Shown here piece after piece: positions 15,837-24,817 of a stretch of 41,722 nt of DNA. Both the position numbers and the translations under genes were made by a program. The notes under the pieces were generated by a model. That model searched no databases, had not been told where the DNA came from, and saw only the letters and a program-made list of their open reading frames with translations. Where the stretch lies: positions 1-41,722 of the forward strand of contig NZ_FQVW01000027.1 in assembly GCF_900129485.1 (NCBI RefSeq), given 5' to 3'. The DNA comes from Ornithinibacillus halophilus. GTDB taxonomy: Bacteria > Bacillota > Bacilli > Bacillales > Amphibacillaceae. How positions within the stretch are numbered: position 1 is the stretch's first letter; every line of letters starts with the position of its first letter.

Positions 15837-16685
15837 TTGCTGGATGTATATTTTAGTTCGAATAAAGAAGTGATTAATTTTTGTGAACAGTTATTTTACT
15901 ACAACAAAAAAATTGAATTACATTGGAAAGTACATGAGGAATGGGGGAATCATTTACAAATAGAGTCCAAATTATCGGAAATGGAAACGATGGAAAAAGT
16001 AGCCCACGCTATGGTGGAAGTATTTAAACTTCATCGCATGCCTGACATGATTAAAGGAATTATTCAAGAAATTTATTATTATTCCAATGCCGATGAAGTG
16101 GAACGTATATTAGATATTACTCATGATATGATCGCTGGTGAAGAAAGCTTAAAAACGGTTCGTAGTAAAAAAGAGCCGATGCAGTTTTTATATAATTTAT
16201 TTTTTGCAAGCATAAAAGAGAATAGTACTATTCATTTTGATTCCATTGTGAATTTTCGATTGAAAGAATTTAAAGATTATCTGATTTATGATGTTGGACT
16301 GGCGATTGATGAGTTTAAAAGGGAAGAAGATCATCAAGAGTTTGTAAATATGCTTCGAGAATTTATTGCTAAGAAGGAAGCGAAATACAATGTAATCCAT
16401 ATCGTACAGGGAAATCCGTTTATTTTTTATAAACCAAATGGAAAGAAGATTACGAAATTAGAGCTTCGAAAACTGATGCAAGAAGAACCACTTTATATTG
16501 TAGGGCTAGATGGAGATGAATTCAATCTAGCTCCATTAGTGGCGATGTCTCCAAAGAAAATTAAAATCTATGGGGATTATCCATCTGAGCCAAAAACGTT
16601 AACCGTTATTAACGTTTTTCAAGAGCGTGTTGATTTTGAACCTTATAGTAAATTTCCTTTTTCAATTAATCGCTCTGGGAAGTAA
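15837..16685 (+). CDS. ytxC: Putative sporulation protein YtxC
   Basis: This 282-residue protein matches YtxC-like proteins. It has FNRLKEF-like central helices (IVNFRLKEFKDYLIYDVGLAIDEF), then KYNVIHIV and a C-terminal DGDEFNLAPLVAMSPKKI strand region. In B. subtilis ytxC lies directly upstream of thrS, as it does here. Its role in sporulation is suggested but not defined. Translation starts at TTG 15837, with GAGGGTGAT just upstream; no ATG precedes it in frame. No terminator is visible after the stop, and the thrS promoter begins 43 bases later, so readthrough into the T-box leader is possible. Confidence 0.82.
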   Translation: MLDVYFSSNKEVINFCEQLFYYNKKIELHWKVHEEWGNHLQIESKLSEMETMEKVAHAMVEVFKLHRMPDMIKGIIQEIYYYSNADEVERILDITHDMIAGEESLKTVRSKKEPMQFLYNLFFASIKENSTIHFDSIVNFRLKEFKDYLIYDVGLAIDEFKREEDHQEFVNMLREFIAKKEAKYNVIHIVQGNPFIFYKPNGKKITKLELRKLMQEEPLYIVGLDGDEFNLAPLVAMSPKKIKIYGDYPSEPKTLTVINVFQERVDFEPYSKFPFSINRSGK

Positions 16686-16728
16686 TGTGATCGTTGATTA
16701 TTTTTTCAAAAATGATATATATGCCTAC

Positions 16729-16757
16729 TTGATTAATGAATAGAGTCACGCTATAAT
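16729..16757 (+). promoter_or_regulatory. Promoter of thrS leader
   Basis: TTGATT at 16729-16734, exactly 17 bases, TATAAT at 16752-16757. It is a near-consensus housekeeping promoter immediately ahead of the T-box leader. Confidence 0.8.
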
Positions 16758-16764
16758 ATATCTT

Positions 16765-17036
16765 ATATTTCAATAATATAGGTATATTGATATGTAAGGA
16801 TAAGGACATGATCATTGACGGTAGGTTGCACAGAGATGGAGGCCATGGCTGAAAGCTTCCACAGCTGAAACAATTGATTACCACCTTTGAACTCTTCTAT
16901 TGAATTGTAGTAAGTAGAAGCGTAGATCTGCGTTAAAGACTAATGAAGCCGCTACATAATAGCGGGAACTAGGGTGGAACCACGTGACCAAGCGCTCGTC
17001 CCTTTGCAATAGGCAGAGGGGTGGGCGTTTTTTAAT
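16765..17036 (+). ncRNA. T-box leader of thrS (threonine)
   Basis: The T-box core AGGGTGGAACCACG is at 16971-16984. It is preceded by the stem III/antiterminator region and a stem I with a plausible specifier ACC at 16880-16882 (threonine). A terminator hairpin follows (about 16993-17007 with 17017-17031, several G-T pairs) and then six T. Uncharged tRNA-Thr binding would favour the antiterminator and allow thrS transcription. The specifier is assigned by position and by the downstream gene. Confidence 0.9.
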
Positions 17037-17053
17037 TGTGCATTGGGCTATAA

Positions 17054-17180
17054 TATCCGCTGCGGAAATACACTTCGCTTTCCTCGGGCGGCTGGTGAGC
17101 CTCCTCGGACTATCGTCCTGTGGGGTCTCACCTATGCCTTTCCTCCCGAAGGAGTCTACGTGTATTTCCTCCGCTGGTAA
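17054..17180. repeat. Dispersed repeat, copy C (single module)
   Basis: This holds only the second module of the family: AAATACAC at 17066-17073 and GTGTATTT at 17160-17167 flank GGGCGGCTGGTGAGCC, CCTCCTCGG and TGTGGGGTCTCACC. One core box is altered (TTCCTCGGGC). It lies inside the thrS leader transcript, after the T-box terminator and before the thrS ribosome binding site. Confidence 0.85.
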
Positions 17181-17296
17181 TAACTAACATAAATTACTTA
17201 GCAGTTACTACAAGTATTTGAGCCACTCTTAACCAGCCTAATTAGCCGTGACTATTAGTAGTCAACAGAAAAATAATCTAAAAAGGAGTGTTACCA

Positions 17297-19237
17297 ATGG
17301 CTGATATTAAAATTATTTTTCCAGATGGAAACAGTAAGGATTTTCCGCAGGGTACAACTGGTGAGGACATTGCGGCTTCCATTTCACCAGGCCTGAGAAA
17401 ACAAGCACTTGCCATTAAATTAGACGGAGAGCTTTACGACTTAAGACGTGAACTTTCACAAGGTGGAGCAATTGAAATCATCACTTATAGAAACCAAGAA
17501 GGACTAGAAATTGTACGCCACTCTACTGCTCACTTAATGGCTCAAGCAATCAAACGAATTTTCAAGGATGTAAACTTTGGAGTAGGACCTGTTATTGAAG
17601 AAGGATTCTACTATGACTTAGACATGGAGCAATCCATCACTCCAGAGGACTTACCGAAAATCGAAAAAGAAATGAAACGTATTGTGGACGAAAATCTAGA
17701 AATTCAACGTATCGAAGTAAGTCGTGACGAAGCAAAAGAAATGTTTGCTGATGATCCACTTAAACAAGAATTAATCGATGCGATTCCTGCTGAAGAACAA
17801 GTAACAATATACAAGCAAGGCGAATTTTTCGACCTTTGCCGTGGAGTACATGTTCCATCAACTAGTAAGCTAAAAGCATTCAAATTACTAAGCATCTCTG
17901 GAGCATACTGGCGTGGAGACAGCAACAACAAGCAATTACAACGTATTTACGGAACTGCTTTTGAAAAACAAGGGCAAGTAGAAGAATACTTAAAAATTCT
18001 TGAAGAAAGAAAAGAACGTGACCACCGTAAACTAGGAAAAGAATTAGATATCTTTACTATTAATCAAAAAGTAGGACAGGGTCTACCATTATGGTTACCA
18101 AAAGGTGCTACAATTCGCCGTCAAATCGAACGTTATATTGTAGATATTGAGGAACGTCTAGGGTATGACCATGTTTATACTCCAGTCCTTGCTAATGTTG
18201 ACCTATACAAAACAAGTGGACATTGGGATCATTATCAAGATGACATGTTCCCAACAATGCAAATGGACAATGAAGAATTAGTACTTCGTCCAATGAACTG
18301 TCCGCACCATATGATGGTATTCAAAAATCAACTGTGGAGTTACCGTAATTTACCTGTACGTATTGCAGAACTTGGTACAATGCACCGTTATGAAATGTCA
18401 GGTGCACTTGCTGGGCTTCAACGTGTACGTGCGATGACTCTAAATGATGCACATATTTTCGCTCGTCCTGATCAATTAAAAGAAGAATTCATACGCGTGG
18501 TTGAACTGGTACAACGAGTGTATAAAGATTTCGGAATTGATGATTACTATTTCCGTTTATCTTACCGTGATCCAGAAGATAAAGAGAAATATGTAGACAA
18601 TGATGAAATGTGGGAAAAAGCACAAGCAATGCTGAAAGAAACAATGGAAGACATGAATTTGGAATATGTAGAAGCAGAAGGAGAAGCTGCATTCTATGGT
18701 CCTAAATTAGATGTTCAGGTGAAAACTGCACTAGGAAAAGATGAAACGTTATCAACTGTACAATTAGACTTCCACTTACCTGAGAAGTTTGAATTATCCT
18801 ATGTTGGTGAAGATGGCAATCAACATCGCCCAGTTGTTATTCACCGTGGGGTTGTTTCCACAATGGAACGCTTTGTTGCCTTCTTATTAGAAGAATACAA
18901 AGGAGCATTCCCAACTTGGTTAGCACCAGTTCAGGCAAAAGTTATTCCTGTATCACCACAGGTTCACTTAGACTATGCCAAAGAAGTAGCAGAGAAACTA
19001 CAGCTTCAAGGTGTTCGTGTCAAAGTGGATGAACGTGATGAGAAAATCGGTTATAAAATCCGTGAAGCACAAACAGAAAAAGTTCCATTTGCATTAGTTG
19101 TTGGAGATAATGAAATTAATGACAATGCCGTAAATGTAAGAAGATACGGCGAACAAAAATCCGAAACATTATCATTTGCTGATTTTGAAGCATTGATCAA
19201 GAAGGAAATTGATGAGAAGGTTTTACGTAAGAAATAA
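17297..19237 (+). CDS. thrS: Threonyl-tRNA synthetase
   Basis: The 646-residue enzyme attaches threonine to tRNA-Thr. An N-terminal TGS domain (about 1-63) is followed by the editing domain with [10 protein letters not shown], then the class II catalytic core. The core carries MNCPHHM (zinc-binding Cys) and motif 2 near [19 protein letters not shown]. The C-terminal anticodon-binding domain starts near [12 protein letters not shown]. Length agrees with B. subtilis ThrS (643). ATG 17297 is used: GGAGTG at 17285-17290 is its ribosome binding site, and an in-frame GTG lies within that site. Expression is controlled by the threonine T-box; a weak terminator hairpin follows the gene. Confidence 0.98.
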   Translation: MADIKIIFPDGNSKDFPQGTTGEDIAASISPGLRKQALAIKLDGELYDLRRELSQGGAIEIITYRNQEGLEIVRHSTAHLMAQAIKRIFKDVNFGVGPVIEEGFYYDLDMEQSITPEDLPKIEKEMKRIVDENLEIQRIEVSRDEAKEMFADDPLKQELIDAIPAEEQVTIYKQGEFFDLCRGVHVPSTSKLKAFKLLSISGAYWRGDSNNKQLQRIYGTAFEKQGQVEEYLKILEERKERDHRKLGKELDIFTINQKVGQGLPLWLPKGATIRRQIERYIVDIEERLGYDHVYTPVLANVDLYKTSGHWDHYQDDMFPTMQMDNEELVLRPMNCPHHMMVFKNQLWSYRNLPVRIAELGTMHRYEMSGALAGLQRVRAMTLNDAHIFARPDQLKEEFIRVVELVQRVYKDFGIDDYYFRLSYRDPEDKEKYVDNDEMWEKAQAMLKETMEDMNLEYVEAEGEAAFYGPKLDVQVKTALGKDETLSTVQLDFHLPEKFELSYVGEDGNQHRPVVIHRGVVSTMERFVAFLLEEYKGAFPTWLAPVQAKVIPVSPQVHLDYAKEVAEKLQLQGVRVKVDERDEKIGYKIREAQTEKVPFALVVGDNEINDNAVNVRRYGEQKSETLSFADFEALIKKEIDEKVLRKK

Positions 19238-19259
19238 CCATCACTAACAATTAAAAAGG

Positions 19260-19292
19260 CCTGAGCATATACTAAATATATGCTTGGGTATA
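19260..19292 (+). terminator. Probable terminator of thrS
   Basis: A 12-bp stem with two G-T pairs (19260-19271 with 19277-19288) followed by a weak T-rich tail. Confidence 0.55.
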
Positions 19293-19339
19293 TTTTAAAA
19301 TAGTTTTGTGTTATACTTGTATTACCAAAGGAAATTTTG

Positions 19340-19368
19340 TTGACAGATTATACGATACATGCTATTGT
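19340..19368 (+). promoter_or_regulatory. Promoter of infC operon
   Basis: TTGACA at 19340-19345, 17 bases, TATTGT at 19363-19368: a strong vegetative-type promoter. Confidence 0.85.
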
Positions 19369-19375
19369 ATAAAAG

Positions 19376-19516
19376 TTGATAAAAATTGAATGATCTTATG
19401 ACAAGTAGAGGCACCCGCTTCTCACCTGTTCAACGCTAAAGCTGTTGACTGGTTACAACATGTTTAAACGTTTTAACTTTGACGACGTGTGGGTGCATTT
19501 ATGTGCCCACTTTTTT
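19376..19516 (+). ncRNA. L20-type autoregulatory leader of infC-rpmI-rplT
   Basis: The leader upstream of infC contains GTAGAGGCACCCGCTTCTC and ends in a terminator hairpin: GTGGGTGCA (19489-19497) with TGTGCCCAC (19502-19510), then six T. In B. subtilis ribosomal protein L20 binds the corresponding leader and causes early termination of infC-rpmI-rplT. Gene order and position match. The exact L20 site was assigned by analogy, not by folding. Confidence 0.75.
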
Positions 19517-19573
19517 AATGGATAAAACAGCTTGTCGGGATCAGATTTGGAAAAAATTTGGAGGTGGCTGGCT

Positions 19574-20089
19574 ATTAGCAAAGATATGAACGTTAATGAA
19601 AAAATTCGTGCTCGTGAAGTACGTCTGATTGATTCAAATGGTGATCAACTTGGTGTGAAAACACGTCAAGAAGCATTGGAAATCGCACAAACAAGAAACC
19701 TTGATTTAGTGTTGGTTGCGCCAAACGCAAAACCACCAGTATGTAGAATCATGAACTACGGTAAATTCCGTTATGAGCAACAAAAGAAAGATAAAGAAGC
19801 TCGTAAAAAACAAAAAGTGATTAACGTTAAAGAAGTTCGCTTTACACCAGGAATTGGCGATCATGACTTCAATACAAAGTTGAAAAATGCTCGTAAATTC
19901 TTAGAAAAAGGCGACAAAGTAAAAGCAGCTGTTCGTTTCCGTGGACGTGCGATTACTCACAAAGAGCTTGGCCGTGATGTATTAGATCGTTTAGCTGAAG
20001 AAGTTAAAGATATTTCTACAATCGAGTCTAAGCCAAAAATGGAAGGTCGTAACATGTTTATGATCCTTGCACCAACAACTGAAAAATAA
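19574..20089 (+). CDS. infC: Translation initiation factor IF-3
   Basis: The 171-residue IF-3 has the N-terminal domain ([14 protein letters not shown]), a lysine-rich linker near [12 protein letters not shown], and the C-terminal domain ([22 protein letters not shown]). It binds the 30S subunit and checks start codons. The start is assigned to AUU at 19574, because GGAGGTGG at 19560-19567 lies at correct spacing and the protein then begins [11 protein letters not shown]. Non-AUG starts on infC are a known autoregulatory device, since IF-3 discriminates against them. The upstream in-frame ATG-less extension to 19532 lies inside the leader. First gene of the infC-rpmI-rplT operon. Confidence 0.96.
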   Translation: MSKDMNVNEKIRAREVRLIDSNGDQLGVKTRQEALEIAQTRNLDLVLVAPNAKPPVCRIMNYGKFRYEQQKKDKEARKKQKVINVKEVRFTPGIGDHDFNTKLKNARKFLEKGDKVKAAVRFRGRAITHKELGRDVLDRLAEEVKDISTIESKPKMEGRNMFMILAPTTEK

Positions 20090-20121
20090 TATTTATTGAT
20101 GCTTACAAGGAGGAAATCATC

Positions 20122-20316
20122 ATGCCAAAAATGAAAACCCATAAAGGTTCTGCTAAACGTTTCAAAAGAACTGGTACTGGAAAACTAAAACGCGCTCATG
20201 CTTACACAAGCCATATGTTCGCAAATAAATCTCAAAAACAAAAACGTAAATTACGTAAAGGTGCAATTGTATCTTCTGGAGACTACAAACGCATCAAAAC
20301 AATGCTTCCTAAATAA
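20122..20316 (+). CDS. rpmI: 50S ribosomal protein L35
   Basis: The 64-residue, very basic protein begins [20 protein letters not shown], the signature of bL35. It ends [13 protein letters not shown], as in Bacillus. It binds the large ribosomal subunit. It lies between infC (32 bases upstream) and rplT, with AAGGAGG ahead of its ATG. The length is normal for the family (64-66). Confidence 0.98.
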   Translation: MPKMKTHKGSAKRFKRTGTGKLKRAHAYTSHMFANKSQKQKRKLRKGAIVSSGDYKRIKTMLPK

Positions 20317-20401
20317 TTAATTTACGAAGTAGCAATACCATACAACAATAAGAAACTAACAAATTTGATATACAATGGAATTGTATTAGGAGGGAATTAC
20401 T

Positions 20402-20761
20402 ATGCCACGTGTTAAAGGTGGAACAGTAACGCGTCGTCGTCGTAAACGCGTATTAAAATTAGCAAAAGGTTATTATGGTTCTAAAAGAACGTTATTTAAA
20501 ACAGCAAAACAACAAGTAATGAAATCAGGTCAATATGCTTACCGTGACCGCAGACAGAAAAAACGTGATTTCCGTAAATTATGGATTACACGTATTAACG
20601 CTGCAGCACGTTTAAATGACCTTTCTTACAACAAATTAATGCACGGCTTAAAATTAGCAGGTATCGAAGTTAACCGTAAAATGTTAGCTGACCTAGCTAT
20701 TAATGATGAGCAAGCATTCTCTCAATTAGCTGAAAAAGCAAAAGCTGCACTAAATAACTAA
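20402..20761 (+). CDS. rplT: 50S ribosomal protein L20
   Basis: The 119-residue bL20 begins [20 protein letters not shown] and contains [24 protein letters not shown]. It is needed for early assembly of the large subunit and, in B. subtilis, represses this operon by binding the infC leader. TAGGAGGG precedes the ATG. A strong terminator (20770-20810) follows directly, closing the infC-rpmI-rplT transcript. Confidence 0.98.
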   Translation: MPRVKGGTVTRRRRKRVLKLAKGYYGSKRTLFKTAKQQVMKSGQYAYRDRRQKKRDFRKLWITRINAAARLNDLSYNKLMHGLKLAGIEVNRKMLADLAINDEQAFSQLAEKAKAALNN

Positions 20762-20769
20762 TTAAACGT

Positions 20770-20810
20770 AAAGCCAAATCAGCACTATGTTCGCTGGTTT
20801 GGCTTTTTAT
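20770..20810 (+). terminator. Terminator after rplT
   Basis: AAAGCCAAATCAGC (20770-20783) pairs with GCTGGTTTGGCTTT (20793-20806) with one G-T pair, then T-rich sequence. Confidence 0.85.
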
Positions 20811-20893
20811 ATTTAAGCTAATTTGGAAAGTTGCTAATTAGTCATGGATTAGCTAACAGTACATACAACAAACTCAATAAAGGAGAGATGACA

Positions 20894-21169
20894 ATGGATC
20901 AACTAGATGTATTGCTCCCATATCTTTTAACGGCAAATTTAATTGGATTTTTATTTATGGGACTTGATAAACGAAAAGCCAAAAATCAACAGTGGCGGAT
21001 ACCTGAACGTACGTTGTGGGGAATTGCTATTTTAGGTGGAGCAGTTGGATCTTTATTAGGTATGAAAGTATTTCGTCATAAAACAAAGCATCGTGCTTTT
21101 ACTGTAGGTATGCCATTATTAATCGTGCTACATATTATCGCGCTAGCCTATTTATTAGGGGTGATTTAA
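20894..21169 (+). CDS. ysdA: DUF1294 membrane protein, YsdA-like
   Basis: This 91-residue membrane protein has two to three hydrophobic segments and the DUF1294 core. That core includes MGLDKRKAKNQQWRIPE, LGGAVGSLLGMKVFRHKTKH and GMPLLIVLH. B. subtilis YsdA is its close counterpart in both sequence pattern and location after rplT. No function is established. The start is put at ATG 20894, since AAAGGAG at 20879-20885 is well spaced for it; the ATG at 20888 is too close and the open frame further up has no ribosome binding site. Confidence 0.88.
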   Translation: MDQLDVLLPYLLTANLIGFLFMGLDKRKAKNQQWRIPERTLWGIAILGGAVGSLLGMKVFRHKTKHRAFTVGMPLLIVLHIIALAYLLGVI

Positions 21170-21290
21170 TAACCAACCTTTATGCTCGCCAAAGCTAGTT
21201 TAATTTAAAATGTCATAATGGCTCGTCTCCTGTCATATACATGTACTATGATGGCGTATGTACCTGGAGTATTTATAAAGGAGGTAGAGA

Positions 21291-21863
21291 ATGGAGCAGT
21301 TCGGGATATACATTATGACGTTTATTGAAACCGGTGGACTGTTTGCACCTATTTTATTTATCGGTTTTCATTTGTTGAGACCGTTATTCTTCTTACCTGT
21401 TGTCTTCATATGTATTTCTGGTGGTATATTATTCGGTGCAACCCTAGGTACGGTTTATTCATTGGTAGGTATTACGTTGTCGAGTATTTTATTTTATATG
21501 ATCATTCAGTGGATGCCTAAAACGTTAAATCGTTTCATGTCGTTAAAGCAGAAAATTATAGGGAATAATAGGCAGCTCACTACATCACAGGTTACTTTAT
21601 TACGATTAGTGCCATTTATTCATTTTCATTTATTGTCTCTTTGCTTGATTGAAATATCGGGAAACTTTAGGGAATATGCTAAATCATCTATTGTATCAAA
21701 CATACCATTAGCATTAGTATATACTTCAATCGGTCAATGGATCTCAACTTTATCCCCATACTATATCCTCATTTTCTTAGCGGCCTTGCTACCATTTATA
21801 TACTTACTGCGACGGAGAGAAATCATAATTAAATGGGAAGATTTTTTCCAAGTGAGTACTTAA
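21291..21863 (+). CDS. TVP38/TMEM64 family membrane protein
   Basis: The 190-residue protein has about five membrane segments. The sequence LLRPLFFLPVVFICISGGILFGATLGTVYSLVG is the VTT/SNARE-associated (DedA-like) domain signature, and a later LLRLVPFIHFHLLSL is its second conserved part. Family members act in lipid or membrane homeostasis; B. subtilis has such a gene, ytxB, in this same thrS-infC neighbourhood. The start ATG is preceded by AAGGAGG. A strong terminator (21874-21915) and then a group II intron follow. Confidence 0.85.
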   Translation: MEQFGIYIMTFIETGGLFAPILFIGFHLLRPLFFLPVVFICISGGILFGATLGTVYSLVGITLSSILFYMIIQWMPKTLNRFMSLKQKIIGNNRQLTTSQVTLLRLVPFIHFHLLSLCLIEISGNFREYAKSSIVSNIPLALVYTSIGQWISTLSPYYILIFLAALLPFIYLLRRREIIIKWEDFFQVST

Positions 21864-21873
21864 TAACTTAGAA

Positions 21874-21915
21874 AAAAGAACTGCTATTGCAGATCGTTGC
21901 AAAAGCAGTTCTTTT
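21874..21915. terminator. Terminator beside intron insertion point
   Basis: AAAAGAACTGCT (21874-21885) pairs with AGCAGTTCTTTT (21904-21915), and an inner TTGCA/TGCAA pairing adds length. It probably served both the plus-strand TVP38 gene and the minus-strand ysdB gene before the intron landed beside it. Confidence 0.8.
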
Positions 21916-21916
21916 C

Positions 21917-23776
21917 GTTCGCCCAGCATGGGTGAACTCTAAAGGGTGAAAGTCCCAAGTGTGACCTTGTAGTGGTAAACACATAGCCAAAAGCAAGGGT
22001 GTCCATGGTGACGTGGAATCTGAAGGAAGCTCGAGGCATACCTCTGGTCTGACGAACAGAAATCATATAAGAGGCAACGTATGAGGATAAGACTGCGAAA
22101 GAAGTTAAAGTCCAATAACTACAGTTTCATACGGTGTATATGTGGCAGATAGATGGAGGGAAAGAGTTCACACCTTAACTGGGGAGGTCTCACTGGTCTA
22201 CACCAAACCCTTATAGTGATATAAGACTGGACAGTGAGAAGTCAGCAGAAGCCGTAGTAGTGTAGAAGTCTAATGAAAGTTAGAACGAGCGAAGGGCTGA
22301 ACAATTTTATCGTTATAGAAATCTTGATTGGAAGAGGAAAAAGACCACTGGCACATCGCGAGAAAGTGGATACCGACTTTACGAGAAAGAAAGGAAATAA
22401 CAAGCATGTATGAAGAAAAACTACTAGATAAAATCCTAGATAGAGATAACCTTAACCGTGCATTTAAACAGGTTAAAAGGAATAAGGGCGCAGCCGGCGT
22501 TGATGGAATGACTGTGGACGAACTGGCAGGATATATGGCGCTAAATAAGGATAATATTATCTCTCAAATTAGACAGAGAAAATATCAACCCCAACCCGTT
22601 TTACGGGTTGAAATTCCTAAACCAAATGGTGGAGTTCGACTTTTGGGAATCCCTACAGTAAAAGATAGAGTCATTCAGCAAGCAATTGCACAAACACTCA
22701 CACCATTGTTTGATAAACAATTTAGCCAGTATAGTTATGGATTCAGGCCAAATAGATATTCAGAGATGGCTATCCTACAGGCCCTAGAATTTATGAATGA
22801 AGGTTATGACTGGATTGTCGATATTGACTTAGAACGTTTCTTCGATACGGTAAATCATGATAGATTGATGAACCTGGTATCACGAACAATTGACGACGGA
22901 GATGTTATCTCTCTCATCCGTAAATTCTTAGTAAGTGGTGTTCAAATTGATGAGCATTACAAAGAAACTGTAATCGGAACTCCACAAGGAGGGAATCTAT
23001 CTCCATTATTAAGTAATATCATGCTTAATGAACTGGACATGGAACTTGAAAGCCGTGGACTTCGCTTCGTTAGATATGCCGATGACTGCATAATTATGGT
23101 TAAAAGTGAAATGTCAGCAAGACGTGTGATGAGGTCAGTGACAAAGTTCATAGAAGAAAAACTAGGATTAATTGTCAATGTCACGAAAACAAAAGTAACA
23201 AGACCAAATGACCCCTCTATGAAGTTTCTTGGTTTCGGTTTCTTTAAGGATTATCAAATGGATTTGTACAAAGCAAAACCACACCAAAAGTCAGTGGAAA
23301 GTTTCAAGTTCAAACTGAAACAACTAACTAGGAAAAATTGGAGTGTCGATACGAAGTATCAAGTTGAACGTATCAACCAAGTAATACGAGGATGGATTAA
23401 TTATTTCAAAATTGGTTATATGAAAAAGGTGTTAACGAGAATAGATTCTCATACAAGAGTCCGACTAAGAATGTGTATCTGGAAGAAATGGAAAACAGCC
23501 AAAAATCGCAGAAAGAACTTAATCAAGTTGGGAATGAACAAATATAATGCCTATAAATATAGTCATACAAGTAAAGGTGCAGTACGCACTGCCTACTCGT
23601 GGATACTTACTACGACAATAACGAATAAGAGATTAGCCAGATTCGGACTAATCTCCTGTGTAGAACACTATAACAAAGTACATGCTTAGTATAAAATTGA
23701 ACCGCCGTATACGGAACCGTACGTACGGTGGTGTGAGAGGTCGGGTAATCAATTAATGATTATCCTCCTACTCGAT
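21917..23776 (+). mobile_element. Complete group II intron
   Basis: The 5' end is put at GTTCGCCCAGCATGGGTG (21917), the form taken by many bacterial group II introns, although canonical introns read GTGYG. The ribozyme's domains I-IV region contains the maturase gene. Domain V lies at about 23698-23733 (CCGCCGTATACGG then CCGTACGTACGGTGG), and domain VI ends CCTCCTACTCGAT at 23776. The insertion point directly follows a terminator hairpin, the habit of group IIC introns. It interrupts no gene. Confidence 0.85.
22406..23689 (+). CDS. ltrA: Group II intron reverse transcriptase/maturase
   Basis: The 427-residue protein carries RT motifs KGAAGVDGMTVDEL, YSYGFRPNR, DIDLERFFDTVNHD, GTPQGGNLSPLLSN and the catalytic YADD at 224-227. 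A maturase (GIIM) domain follows, with INQVIRGWINYFKIG and the SYAWILTT-like end (TAYSWILTTTITNKRL). No HNH endonuclease domain is present, so mobility would rely on other nicked or single-stranded targets. The frame is open 26 codons upstream, but the family starts at MYEEKLLDKIL, and GAAAGGAAA precedes ATG 22406. Reading frame and motifs are intact, so the intron may be active. Confidence 0.95.
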   Translation: MYEEKLLDKILDRDNLNRAFKQVKRNKGAAGVDGMTVDELAGYMALNKDNIISQIRQRKYQPQPVLRVEIPKPNGGVRLLGIPTVKDRVIQQAIAQTLTPLFDKQFSQYSYGFRPNRYSEMAILQALEFMNEGYDWIVDIDLERFFDTVNHDRLMNLVSRTIDDGDVISLIRKFLVSGVQIDEHYKETVIGTPQGGNLSPLLSNIMLNELDMELESRGLRFVRYADDCIIMVKSEMSARRVMRSVTKFIEEKLGLIVNVTKTKVTRPNDPSMKFLGFGFFKDYQMDLYKAKPHQKSVESFKFKLKQLTRKNWSVDTKYQVERINQVIRGWINYFKIGYMKKVLTRIDSHTRVRLRMCIWKKWKTAKNRRKNLIKLGMNKYNAYKYSHTSKGAVRTAYSWILTTTITNKRLARFGLISCVEHYNKVHA

Positions 23777-23787
23777 ATTTATAGTTT

Positions 23788-24174
23788 TTAATTTATTAAT
23801 ATTTTATTAATGGGGTGTTTCCATTTAACATTCGCGTGGGGATATCGAATTAAGATTTCCTGTTCCAAAAAGTACAAATCATCCCTAGTAAATCCTCTAA
23901 GGTCTAGAGGATCCTGTACTGTTATTTCAATATCGACAACTTCAAAGGCTTCTTCAGTTGTACCAAGATATTTTTCACCTTCAAATAAACAACCTTTATA
24001 AACAAATTGTAAGTTTTTTTTATTATTTTTAGCATCATCAAGGAAATAATATCCCTTATTTTCTTTAGCAATTTGTAATCGTCTTTGGGGGTTGCGAAAA
24101 TAGGCAACTATCGTATAAATGAGGAGCACTAATGCAATTAAAATCAGTATACGAAATAAGTGAACTACAATCAT
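23788..24174 (-). CDS. ysdB: YsdB-like sigma-W regulon membrane protein
   Basis: The 128-residue protein has one N-terminal membrane helix (about 5-25), then a soluble domain with KGCLFEGEKYLGTTEEAFEV. That stretch closely matches B. subtilis YsdB in my memory of the family. B. subtilis ysdB belongs to the sigma-W envelope-stress regulon and lies in the same neighbourhood. Upstream here a sigma-W-like promoter is visible (24207-24233). The gene converges on the TVP38 gene; the intron now separates it from the shared terminator at 21874-21915, so its own 3' end may run into antisense intron sequence. Function in the cell is unknown. Confidence 0.8.
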   Translation of the reverse strand: MIVVHLFRILILIALVLLIYTIVAYFRNPQRRLQIAKENKGYYFLDDAKNNKKNLQFVYKGCLFEGEKYLGTTEEAFEVVDIEITVQDPLDLRGFTRDDLYFLEQEILIRYPHANVKWKHPINKILIN

Positions 24175-24206
24175 AAAATCGTCTCCCTACGTTTTATATC
24201 TATCAG

Positions 24207-24233
24207 TACGTTACGGATAGAGAGAAGGTTTCA
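24207..24233 (-). promoter_or_regulatory. Sigma-W-type promoter of ysdB
   Basis: On the minus strand TGAAAC (24228-24233), 17 bases, CGTA (24207-24210). This matches the ECF sigma-W pattern TGAAAC-N16/17-CGTA. A second CGTA at 24212-24215 is too close to be the -10. Confidence 0.7.
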
Positions 24234-24339
24234 TTTTTATTATAAAAATTAGGATTATTTTTGTAGAAATGATAATGAGGAAAAAATGAACCATCCGTGG
24301 TACAATTTTAACAAAGTGCATCAATAGAGGAGTTTGGAA

Positions 24340-24777
24340 ATGAATTATAATTTGAAAATTAAATTGCTACATAATGAAGCGATATTACCGAAGCAAGCAA
24401 ATAAAGGGGATGCTGGGTTGGATGTATTTTCGTCTGAGGAAAAGGTCATTCAACCTGGGGAAGCAGAATTAATTGGTACAGGAATTAGCCTTGAATTACC
24501 GGAAGGCACAGAGGCACAAGTAAGACCAAGAAGTGGTTTAGCTTTAAAGCATAGTGTCACTGTCTTAAATAGTCCTGGTACGATTGATGAAGGGTATAGA
24601 GGTGAAATAAAGATCATCTTAATTAATCATGGGAAAACAGCATTTAAAGTAGAAAAACATATGAGAATTGCGCAAATGGTCATTGCTCCAGTTCCTAAAG
24701 TCGAAATTACCGTAGTAGAGGAATTATCTAACTCTAAAAGAGGAGAAAAGGGATTTGGATCTTCTGGATTAAAGTAA
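24340..24777 (+). CDS. dut: dUTP diphosphatase
   Basis: The 145-residue trimeric-type dUTPase hydrolyses dUTP to dUMP and pyrophosphate, keeping uracil out of DNA and supplying dTMP synthesis. All five family motifs are visible: [30 protein letters not shown] and the C-terminal [13 protein letters not shown] 24340 is chosen, with AGGAG at 24328-24332 well spaced; the in-frame TTG two codons earlier is not needed. It is 40 bases upstream of the mscS-type gene and probably co-transcribed. The standard bacterial homotrimer form is typical of some Bacillaceae chromosomes and of phages; no other phage genes are near. Confidence 0.96.
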   Translation: MNYNLKIKLLHNEAILPKQANKGDAGLDVFSSEEKVIQPGEAELIGTGISLELPEGTEAQVRPRSGLALKHSVTVLNSPGTIDEGYRGEIKIILINHGKTAFKVEKHMRIAQMVIAPVPKVEITVVEELSNSKRGEKGFGSSGLK

Positions 24778-24817
24778 TGGAGCATAAACTGAAACTATTA
24801 AATCATGGAGGAAATGT

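Noticed and set aside
24340-24777. Prophage origin of the dUTPase gene
   Set aside because: No phage structural, integrase or lysis genes are adjacent; neighbours are chromosomal housekeeping genes.
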